Shown piece by piece: positions 1 to 5,118 of a stretch of 5,595 bases of DNA; positions within the stretch are counted from its first letter, which is position 1, and every line of letters begins with the position of its first letter. The notes under the pieces are model-generated. The model had not been told where the DNA came from, searched no databases, and worked only from the letters and a program-made list of their open reading frames with translations. Position numbers and translations under genes: made by a program. This DNA is from Microcaldota archaeon (GTDB lineage: Archaea > Micrarchaeota > Micrarchaeia > Micrarchaeales > CABMGC01): positions 1-5,595 of the forward strand of contig JAKACG010000045.1 in assembly GCA_021821605.1 (NCBI GenBank), given 5' to 3'.

Positions 1-564
1 TGCCATATTTGTACCTATTGCAACTGTACCGTGTCCTTCCATTATAACTATTGAGACCTCTTTTCTTTTTATCTCTGAAAAAACATCGTCAGCAAGTTCT
101 TGCGATCCTGAAGCGCCTTTTGAAATGCCAACATAAGGAGGTTTACTAGAACCTAAATAATATCTTGCTTCACCTAGCTCTACAAAGATCTCAGGAATTA
201 AAGAGGTTTTAGAGATATCATTGTTCATTACAAAGAAAATAGAATCAATAGGATGAGGATGCACTATTGCATTTATTTTTGGCATTTCTTTGTATATTTT
301 TGCATGTACGCGCCATTCTGAAGAATTTTTAGGTCCGTTTATTAACTCGCCATCTAATGTTACAACGCTTAACTGCTCAGGCCTGATATTGCCCTTTAGT
401 ATTCCAGTACTGCCAGTAGGAGTGAGCAGCATCATATTTTCGCCTAGTCTTGCACTTACATTACCTGACAATGTAGAGTTTAAACCTTTTGAATAAAGGC
501 TAATAGTAGCGGCTACTACTTCTTCTCTTATTTCTTTTTCGGATTTTTTTACTAAAATACTCAT
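1..564 (-). CDS. class II aldolase/adducin family protein, partial (C-terminus beyond the left edge)
   Basis: Members of this family are zinc-dependent cytosolic enzymes, such as L-fuculose-1-phosphate aldolase, L-ribulose-5-phosphate 4-epimerase and methylthioribulose-1-phosphate dehydratase. The 188 residues seen carry the family signature in order: the phosphate-binding segment SGNVSAR (33-39), TPTG (48-51), the acidic catalytic residue in SSEWRVH (E83), the first two zinc histidines in HPHP (H102, H104), and the third in EGHGTVAIG (H178). All key residues are intact. Full-length members are usually a little over 200 residues, so only a short tail should be missing. The ATG at 564 is chosen because a TATA-like box lies 37 bp upstream and the sequence from there matches the usual family N-terminus. 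It lies 84 bp after the unknown gene on the same strand but appears to have its own promoter. Family assignment is firm. The exact substrate cannot be read from the sequence; a sugar-phosphate aldolase is the most common archaeal annotation. Confidence 0.9.
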   Translation of the reverse strand, partial: MSILVKKSEKEIREEVVAATISLYSKGLNSTLSGNVSARLGENMMLLTPTGSTGILKGNIRPEQLSVVTLDGELINGPKNSSEWRVHAKIYKEMPKINAIVHPHPIDSIFFVMNNDISKTSLIPEIFVELGEARYYLGSSKPPYVGISKGASGSQELADDVFSEIKRKEVSIVIMEGHGTVAIGTNMA

Positions 565-596
565 TAAATTAACCAAATCTCAAAATATGTTAAATA

Positions 597-605
597 TTTT
601 ATATA
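597..605 (-). promoter_or_regulatory. TATA-like box for the aldolase gene
   Basis: On the minus strand this reads TATATAAAA, a good archaeal TATA box. Its centre is 37 bp before the ATG at 564, so transcription would be expected to start near 575 and leave a leader of about 11 nt. The surroundings are almost pure A/T, so chance occurrence cannot be excluded. Confidence 0.45.
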
Positions 606-616
606 TTAAATATATT

Positions 617-634
617 CATAAATTATAATTTATG
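617..634. repeat. perfect 18-bp palindrome between the unknown gene and the aldolase gene
   Basis: CATAAATTATAATTTATG reads the same on both strands; the symmetry stops at the next base on each side. It begins 15 bp past the stop codon of the unknown gene and lies 12 bp upstream of the aldolase TATA-like box. It could be the 3'-end hairpin of the upstream gene (a weak A-U stem of 7 bp with a TATA loop) or a dimeric operator for the aldolase. The sequence does not decide between these. Confidence 0.5.
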
Positions 635-648
635 TATTACTTATGTAT

Positions 649-1938
649 TTACGAGCGTATATTGAACCATCTTTCATCTCCATATATTTCACATAATTTA
701 TCAAGATCTTTTTGATGCTTTTCTGGAAGGAACTCAGATAAAAGCTGTGCAAAGATAAAATCAAAACGACTCCACGTATTGAGATTTTTTGCAAAAAAAT
801 GTTCGTATATAGGGATAGTAATATCTTCTGGAAGTTTCTTTTTTATACCAAATCGTATTCCTGAAAGAAATGCCGCACACATGTGTTTAGTTGTTTTATG
901 AAGTATTGGATCAGAAGGATTTTGAAGGTCTAAATTTATTATTGCAGTAATTGTTTTCTTTGCAAAGATATGAGATGAACGGCTAGAAGCACTTATTTTT
1001 TTAATTAAAGGTTTCATGGCATATCTCATTGAAGAAGTAAAAGCTTCATTATGATCAAAGTAATCTGATCCAGAGATATCCACATAGAAGATTGCAGACT
1101 TTATGTAAGTAGAATAAGTATTCAAAAATGTATCGTTATCTGAAAAGTCATTAGAGTATAGCTTATTTACAACATTTCTGCCAATATTCAACAAAGCCTT
1201 AGGAGTATGTCTTTTAACCTCAGAATCGAGTTTATTTGAGTATCTGTTACCATATAACTTGTCTGAATAAAGGATTATATCTAGCATTTTTGCTTTTTCT
1301 TCTTTAGAGGTAGGCTTGAATAAATCAAAGATCTGTTCCTCAGTTGGCCACTTATCTTTCTGATTTGATTTAGTTGCATTAGCTCCTGAAATTTTAGATA
1401 AATTTGCCATTAAAAATTCTAATATTTTTGGTTCGTAATATAGAATTTCATCTTTTTTCTTTGTTTTTTCTGTTTTTATTCCATGTATTTCTACAGCTTC
1501 TTTTAAAAGTTGTTTAAGTGATTTATTAGGAGCTTGCGGATTTAAATTAAGTTCACGTTTTATTTCATACTCTGAAAACCATCCTTCTGGAGGTCTAACT
1601 TTTAAGCCACGTAAATGATTTTGTATCACACTTACAAATTTATAATCGAAAAGTGGATTTCCATTAGTTCCTGGATAAATCATTTTTTGAGCTTCAGAAT
1701 TAGATTTTCTTAAGAGATCTACATAAGGCCTTAATGCATACCCATGAATGTGAAGCATGGAACATAATTCTACAAAGGTAACTGCATCAGGGTTATTAGG
1801 AGTATTATGATCTTTAGCAGTTGTTGGAACAGTTGTTTTTACAGAATTTGTTTCTTTAAATTGTTTCGGTGTAGTGCTGCCAGATTTAACCACAGAGTCA
1901 GTAGAGTTATCTATGGCCATTTTTTGTTTCAGTTTCAT
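649..1938 (-). CDS. hypothetical protein, about 429 aa, with two possible winged-helix segments
   Basis: I do not recognise this protein. From the ATG at 1938 it is 429 residues, without a signal peptide or membrane segment, so it is probably cytosolic. Residues 5-50 are Ser/Thr/Asn-rich, low in complexity and likely disordered. Residues 52-112 and 118-178 look like two related helical modules: each starts with a helix-turn-helix-like stretch (FVELCSMLHIHGYALRPYV; FSEYEIKRELNLNPQ), passes through a basic or polar segment, and ends with an aromatic strand-helix (LFDYKFVSVIQNHL; ILYYEPKILEFL). That layout suggests tandem winged helices and hence nucleic-acid binding, but this is inference. Residues from about 197 to 429 form a mostly helical C-terminal domain ending in ERWFNIRS, with no motif I know. 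Alternative starts are a GTG at 1953 and an ATG at 1920. The 1938 start is preferred because a TATA-like box lies 37 bp upstream, as for the aldolase. It is divergent from the ankyrin gene across a 240-bp spacer. Confidence 0.8.
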   Translation of the reverse strand: MKLKQKMAIDNSTDSVVKSGSTTPKQFKETNSVKTTVPTTAKDHNTPNNPDAVTFVELCSMLHIHGYALRPYVDLLRKSNSEAQKMIYPGTNGNPLFDYKFVSVIQNHLRGLKVRPPEGWFSEYEIKRELNLNPQAPNKSLKQLLKEAVEIHGIKTEKTKKKDEILYYEPKILEFLMANLSKISGANATKSNQKDKWPTEEQIFDLFKPTSKEEKAKMLDIILYSDKLYGNRYSNKLDSEVKRHTPKALLNIGRNVVNKLYSNDFSDNDTFLNTYSTYIKSAIFYVDISGSDYFDHNEAFTSSMRYAMKPLIKKISASSRSSHIFAKKTITAIINLDLQNPSDPILHKTTKHMCAAFLSGIRFGIKKKLPEDITIPIYEHFFAKNLNTWSRFDFIFAQLLSEFLPEKHQKDLDKLCEIYGDERWFNIRS

Positions 1939-1970
1939 ATAATCAAATATCACAAAACAATAGTCGAATT

Positions 1971-1980
1971 GTATATTTTT
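1971..1980 (-). promoter_or_regulatory. possible TATA-like box for the unknown gene
   Basis: The minus strand reads AAAAATATAC, centred about 37 bp before the ATG at 1938 and 22 bp before the GTG at 1953. The first spacing matches those of the aldolase and DUF973 genes in this window, so it supports the ATG at 1938. The match is weak in such an AT-rich setting. Confidence 0.3.
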
Positions 1981-2160
1981 TAAGATTAATATACTTTACT
2001 ATTTAATTTTTTAAAATATAGAAGCAGTATGAGATTTTTATGACCGTTTTTATATCTGATTAATACTTTCATTTAAGTATACATATTATTGATTCTCGCT
2101 ATTTTAGACAATATAAATTGGATAACTATAACATACAAATAACGAACTGCAACAAAAAAG

Positions 2161-2168
2161 ATTTAAGG
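2161..2168 (+). promoter_or_regulatory. possible TATA-like box with purine-rich upstream element for the ankyrin gene
   Basis: ATTTAAGG preceded by AAAAAAG resembles an archaeal TATA box with a B-recognition element. Its centre is about 30 bp before the TTG at 2194 and 33 bp before the GTG at 2197, consistent with a leaderless or nearly leaderless message. No convincing Shine-Dalgarno sequence precedes either codon. Confidence 0.35.
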
Positions 2169-2193
2169 TTTTGTGAATTGATAATATAGTGGA

Positions 2194-2787
2194 TTGGTGG
2201 AGAAGATAATAAATGGCGGAGCGCTTCACTTTGCCAGGATTGGAGAGTTTAATAGTGTATTGGCCATAATTAGTCGTAACCTTAACCAAATAGATATAAA
2301 TTCTAAAGATAGAGAAGGTAGAACAATAGCAAGTTATGCAGCTGAGTATGGAAGCGTTCAAGGACTTAAAATAGCAATAAAATTAAATGCTGATATTGAA
2401 TTGCCGGATAAGAACTTACTTACGCCACTTATGTACTCGGCAAAGAATGGAAATATAGGATGCTCTAATTTGATACTTCTTAAAGATATAAACATAGACG
2501 CAATAGATAAAAATGGCTGGACAGCCTTGATGCATGCTGCAGCAAACGGAAGAACACAGGATGTTAAACTTCTTCTTGATAAAGGAGCTAAAAAAGATAT
2601 AAAAAATGATGAACACCTTAGTGCAGCCGCAATAGCAAAACTCCATGGATGGAAGGAGCTACATCTTTTTATTAAAGAGTTTAAAAAGAGAAGCACCTCT
2701 GATTTTGATGATGAGAAAAAACTACTAGAATCACTTAAAAGAGGAATGACATATCAAAAATTACAGGATAATAAAAAATTAGTATAA
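2194..2787 (+). CDS. ankyrin-repeat protein
   Basis: Ankyrin repeats are protein-binding scaffolds with no catalysis of their own. About five units of roughly 30-33 residues fill residues 8-166. The clearest are unit 3 (TPLMYSAKNGN, 77-87, then a second helix and DINIDAIDKNG) and unit 4 (TALMHAAANGRTQDVKLLLDKGA, split by the repeat turn, from residue 110). Units 1 (GALHFARIGEF), 2 (TIASYAAEYGS) and 5 (SAAAIAKLHGWKEL) are more diverged. The last 30 or so residues are charged and probably helical or disordered. There is no signal peptide or membrane helix, so it is probably cytosolic unless exported by an unrecognised route. An in-frame TAA at 2182-2184 and the lack of any in-frame ATG before codon 80 mean the start must be TTG 2194 or the adjacent GTG 2197. 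Its binding partner cannot be inferred. The divergent unknown gene may be co-regulated. Confidence 0.88.
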   Translation: MVEKIINGGALHFARIGEFNSVLAIISRNLNQIDINSKDREGRTIASYAAEYGSVQGLKIAIKLNADIELPDKNLLTPLMYSAKNGNIGCSNLILLKDINIDAIDKNGWTALMHAAANGRTQDVKLLLDKGAKKDIKNDEHLSAAAIAKLHGWKELHLFIKEFKKRSTSDFDDEKKLLESLKRGMTYQKLQDNKKLV

Positions 2788-2815
2788 AACTACAAAGCAA
2801 ATGATTATAGAGTAA

Positions 2816-2845
2816 GTATAGTAGTTATATAACTAAACACTATAC
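2816..2845. repeat. nested inverted repeat downstream of the ankyrin gene
   Basis: A perfect 14-bp palindrome, TAGTTATATAACTA (2822-2835), is enclosed by a second inverted pair, GTATAG (2816-2821) and CTATAC (2840-2845); only the 4 nt AACA interrupts the right side. In RNA this folds as a 6-bp stem below a 5-bp stem-loop with a one-sided bulge. It starts 28 bp after the ankyrin stop codon, so a 3'-end structure is plausible. An operator for the following mevalonate kinase gene is the alternative. Confidence 0.5.
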
Positions 2846-2866
2846 AGAATAATATATAGAATAATA

Positions 2867-2894
2867 AAGACAATAACAAGAAGACAATAACAAG
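2867..2894 (+). repeat. perfect 14-bp tandem duplication
   Basis: AAGACAATAACAAG occurs twice back to back (2867-2880 and 2881-2894). It lies in a strongly A-rich stretch (about 2846-2935), where the plus strand has very few C or T runs. Shorter repeats flank it: AGAATAAT at 2846 and 2858, and AAAAATAAT at 2908 and 2918. This looks like slippage-driven expansion upstream of mevalonate kinase, with no coding function. Confidence 0.75.
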
Positions 2895-2916
2895 AGAAAT
2901 AAATAAGAAAAATAAT

Positions 2917-2926
2917 AAAAAATAAT
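2917..2926 (+). promoter_or_regulatory. possible A-rich TATA-like box for mevalonate kinase
   Basis: AAAAAATAAT is centred about 29 bp before the ATG at 2951 and would fit a leaderless start. A second candidate, AAATATAT at 2931-2938, lies only 17 bp upstream and would place the transcript start inside the gene. The whole region is A-rich, so the call is weak. Confidence 0.25.
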
Positions 2927-2950
2927 AGATAAATATATGATGTTGAATTT

Positions 2951-3973
2951 ATGAAAGTAAATGCGCCTTGTGTAGTAAAACTTTTAGGAGAGCATGCGGT
3001 GGTGCATGGAAAAATGGCCGTTGCAGCTGCATTAAAACTTTACGCTACCGCTTCATTTGTAAGCTCAGATGTAAAAGATGGTTTTAAGCTTGAGCTTAAA
3101 GATTATAACAAAACGGTATTGATTGGAAAAGAACTGCTAAGAGAGCTTGCAGAAAGATATGAAAAAAGAGTAAGCTTAGATGAGTACATAAAAAAATGTT
3201 CAGATGTTGATGAAACACTATTGCCATATCTTACTATAGCTGCAATTTTTTATAGAAAGCACAAAGCAATAGCTAATGGAAGCATAGTAATAAGCTCAGA
3301 GATACCTAAACAGAGCGGGCTTGCAAGCAGCGCTTCGTGCTACACTGCGTTTACCGTACTGCTCAGCAGGCTATCTAAAATAAATCTAAGCGACTTTGAA
3401 GCCATAGAGCTTGCGCGTGATGGCGAGAAAGTATCGCATAAAAATGAAGGTGCTGGAAGAATAGATGTTAGCACGGCTTATTACGGAGGGTATGTAAGCT
3501 TCAACACTAAGGATGGCTTTGTAAAGCATGACTTTAAGTTCAGCCCTAAGCTTCTTGTAATAAATACCGGGCCTAAAAAGCCCACCTCTGAAACGGTAGG
3601 AAGAGTTACCAAGCTGCTTAATGAAAAAAAGGAGTATACTGAAAAAATACTTGATGAGATTAATGAGTGCTCAATAAAAGGTCTAGACGCCATTGCAAAC
3701 AACAAAATTCAGGAGCTTGGAAGAGTAATGTACAAAGATCATGAGCTATTAAGAAAACTAGAGGTATCAAGTGATGGATTAGACAGGGCAGTAAATATAG
3801 CAAAAAAATACAGTGCTCATGGGGCAAAACTAAGTGGCGGAGGCGGAGGCGGCGTTGCCATAGCTCTTCTTGAAGAGTATGATAAAAAACTTGAGGATGA
3901 GCTAAAAAAAGAAGGCTTTGTGTGTATAGAGGCTAAGATTTCAGAAAAGGGAGCAAAAGACAGTAGTGATTAA
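2951..3973 (+). CDS. mvk: mevalonate kinase
   Basis: This is a cytosolic GHMP-superfamily kinase that phosphorylates (R)-mevalonate to 5-phosphomevalonate with ATP, the first kinase step of the mevalonate route to archaeal isoprenoid lipids. The three superfamily motifs are visible: the N-terminal KLLGEHAVVHGKMAVAAAL (10-28), typical of mevalonate kinase; the ATP-binding loop PKQSGLASSAS (119-129); and the C-terminal glycine loop AKLSGGGGGGVAIAL (292-306). The catalytic aspartate is likely D172 in GRIDVSTAYYGG. At 340 residues it is slightly longer than many archaeal forms of about 310-330. The ATG at 2951 opens directly on the expected first strand (MKVNAPCVVKLLGEH), so no upstream start is needed. 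The ATP loop reads SGLASSAS where mevalonate kinases usually have a GLGSSA core, which is somewhat closer to the decarboxylase family, but the N-terminal motif argues for mevalonate kinase. The gene stands alone, convergent with the DUF973-like gene. Confidence 0.92.
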   Translation: MKVNAPCVVKLLGEHAVVHGKMAVAAALKLYATASFVSSDVKDGFKLELKDYNKTVLIGKELLRELAERYEKRVSLDEYIKKCSDVDETLLPYLTIAAIFYRKHKAIANGSIVISSEIPKQSGLASSASCYTAFTVLLSRLSKINLSDFEAIELARDGEKVSHKNEGAGRIDVSTAYYGGYVSFNTKDGFVKHDFKFSPKLLVINTGPKKPTSETVGRVTKLLNEKKEYTEKILDEINECSIKGLDAIANNKIQELGRVMYKDHELLRKLEVSSDGLDRAVNIAKKYSAHGAKLSGGGGGGVAIALLEEYDKKLEDELKKEGFVCIEAKISEKGAKDSSD

Positions 3974-4085
3974 ACTGATTTTGTAAAATAAATATAACAA
4001 CAAAAATTACCGGTCTAATAACAAAACAAAACTAGTAAAATAAATTACCGATAAAGTAAATGCTAAGGTAATATCAATAGTTGCT

Positions 4086-4112
4086 AGTAATTGCGTATTT
4101 ATACCAATTACT
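4086..4112. terminator. near-perfect hairpin between convergent genes, possible shared 3'-end element
   Basis: AGTAATTG (4086-4093) pairs perfectly with CAATTACT (4105-4112), and GTA (4095-4097) with TAC (4102-4104). One bulged C separates the two stems and TTTA forms the loop, giving about 11 base pairs. It ends 13 bp beyond the stop of the DUF973-like gene (minus strand) and begins 112 bp after the mevalonate kinase stop. Neither side has a strong T-run, which archaeal intrinsic termination usually uses. A processing or stability hairpin, or a site acting on both convergent transcripts, is therefore as likely as a true terminator. Confidence 0.45.
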
Positions 4113-4125
4113 GTATGCCACAAAC

Positions 4126-4878
4126 TTAGTAACTTAATGGTGAAGTGCTTTCTGTTGTTTTTGAGTTTGATTTTGGAGATGAAACGTCTTCTCCGCTCTT
4201 AAGTTTATACCACGCATAACCAGCATATGCAGCACCTATGAAAATTAATATGCCACCTATTACAACTATAGTGAGTACAGCACCTATTAATAAGAGTATT
4301 CCAGCAGTATGAAACTCATTTCTGCCGGTAAGCTTTGAGATTTTATCATAAGAGTTATACATGAATAAATATGATGCTATAGAAAGCAAAACATCTACAA
4401 CTAATACAAGTACAGACAATCCAAAAGCATCACCCAAAGTTCCTGTTAAAGCACCATTGAAGTTAATATAATTATTTAAAGTAATAATTACATAAAGAGT
4501 CAAGAGCATAGACACTATCAAGGATAAGATAATTATTCCAAAACTTATCGTAAAGTTCTTTTTTATTGAAGGATCTTTGTAAACTACAGATAATTTCTGA
4601 ACTCCAGAGTTTATAAGATAAAGTCCTATAAATGTAATTATAATTGAAAGAATGCCCTGAATTAATGATACAAATATTGATGATGAAGAAATACCAGATA
4701 ATTGTGAACCTGAAAGCACAGAAGATGCTAGAAATACTATATTTATTACCGCAAAAATTATTGCTAGAATTATAGAACCGCCTATCCACACAAGTGTACC
4801 GTTATATCCAAGTCTGCCTGCTTCTTTTATCTCAGGATTAGTTACAGGAAGTGACTGATTATTTTTTGTAACTGCCAT
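4126..4878 (-). CDS. DUF973-like five-helix integral membrane protein
   Basis: This is a multi-spanning membrane protein of unknown function. From the ATG at 4878 it has 250 residues with hydrophobic helices at about 29-55, 68-92, 108-134, 149-173 and 193-224, then a hydrophilic Ser/Thr-rich tail (225-250). The segment from GRNEFHTAGILLLIGAVLT through the glycine-rich last helix (GGILIFIGAAYAGYAWYKL) has the look of the archaeal DUF973 family, as does the KEAGRLGYNGTLVWIGG opening. The family assignment is from memory of its pattern. A longer reading from the ATG at 4911 adds MRMTYIFYGFR, but that segment overlaps the promoter: a TATA-like box at 4911-4917 would start transcription near 4888, after that ATG. 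The start at 4878 is therefore preferred. It is divergent from the decarboxylase-type gene and convergent with mevalonate kinase. Any role in the lipid pathway is unproven. Confidence 0.78.
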   Translation of the reverse strand: MAVTKNNQSLPVTNPEIKEAGRLGYNGTLVWIGGSIILAIIFAVINIVFLASSVLSGSQLSGISSSSIFVSLIQGILSIIITFIGLYLINSGVQKLSVVYKDPSIKKNFTISFGIIILSLIVSMLLTLYVIITLNNYINFNGALTGTLGDAFGLSVLVLVVDVLLSIASYLFMYNSYDKISKLTGRNEFHTAGILLLIGAVLTIVVIGGILIFIGAAYAGYAWYKLKSGEDVSSPKSNSKTTESTSPLSY

Positions 4879-4910
4879 TCTAAAACCATAAAAAATATAG
4901 GTCATGCGCA

Positions 4911-4917
4911 TTTATAA
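4911..4917 (-). promoter_or_regulatory. TATA-like box for the DUF973-like gene
   Basis: The minus strand reads TTATAAA, centred about 36 bp before the ATG at 4878. It overlaps the alternative ATG at 4911, so if it is used that upstream ATG cannot be in the message. Confidence 0.45.
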
Positions 4918-5046
4918 GGTTTTGTACCTGATTGTTGTCCCATATAATTACGATTTATTTAAAACGTAAAATTTAGTTATAGAGTCAAACTTTTTGAAAG
5001 GTAAAATTAAACCAACAAAATCTAATATTGTATCAACAACGAAAGT

Positions 5047-5087
5047 TATTTAATTAGCCAATGTATTAATTAAATAGTATTTAATTA
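5047..5087. repeat. three-copy AT-only inverted/direct repeat array, possible operator
   Basis: TATTTAATTA occurs at 5047-5056 and 5078-5087, and its reverse complement TAATTAAATA at 5067-5076. The last two copies flank a single G (5077) and so form a perfect 21-bp palindrome. Centres are 20 and 11 bp apart, close to two turns and one turn of the helix, so all three would face the same side of the DNA. The array abuts or overlaps the TATA-like box of the decarboxylase-type gene, where a bound repressor could act. An entirely A/T composition raises the risk of coincidence. Confidence 0.5.
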
Positions 5088-5092
5088 TATAA
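5085..5092 (+). promoter_or_regulatory. TATA-like box for the decarboxylase-type gene
   Basis: TTATATAA is centred about 30 bp before the ATG at 5119 but only 12 bp before the ATG at 5101. If it is used, transcription starts near 5115 and only the ATG at 5119 is in the message. Confidence 0.4.
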
Positions 5093-5118
5093 GATTATTA
5101 ATGTATAACAGTGAAGAT

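Larger units (their letters stand above)
1954..2193. other. 240-bp divergent intergenic region
   Basis: This spacer separates the divergent starts of the unknown gene and the ankyrin-repeat gene. It holds the likely promoters of both, plus a small inverted repeat, ATACTT at 2063-2068 and AAGTAT at 2075-2080, with a 6-nt loop. An open frame on the minus strand (2104-2361) enters this spacer but overlaps the ankyrin gene and shows no recognisable domain. I see no RNA gene or further coding sequence. Confidence 0.55.

Noticed and set aside
290..496. 68-codon open frame on the plus strand
   Set aside because: It lies entirely antisense to the well-supported class II aldolase and encodes no recognisable protein.
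1954..2193. tRNA or other structured RNA gene in the divergent spacer
   Set aside because: There is no GC-rich stem, no tRNA loop signature, and only one 6-bp inverted repeat.
2104..2361. 85-codon minus-strand open frame reaching into the divergent spacer
   Set aside because: It overlaps the ankyrin gene antisense. Its hydrophobic, Cys/Tyr-rich translation looks like a shadow of AT-rich DNA.
2358..2696. 112-codon minus-strand open frame, and a 76-codon one within 2416-2646
   Set aside because: Both are antisense to clear ankyrin repeats.
2867..2894. Target-site duplication or attachment site of a mobile element
   Set aside because: The two copies are directly adjacent with nothing between them, and no transposase, integrase or terminal inverted repeat is present.
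3481..3705. 74-codon minus-strand open frame
   Set aside because: It is antisense to mevalonate kinase, has no domain and no promoter signal.
4472..4789. 105-codon minus-strand open frame in another frame of the DUF973-like gene
   Set aside because: The DUF973-like frame has five well-formed membrane helices; this frame is a same-strand shadow.
5047..5087. CRISPR-like repeat array
   Set aside because: The units are only 10 bp, AT-only and in mixed orientation, with spacers of 10 bp and 1 bp, which is not a CRISPR layout.
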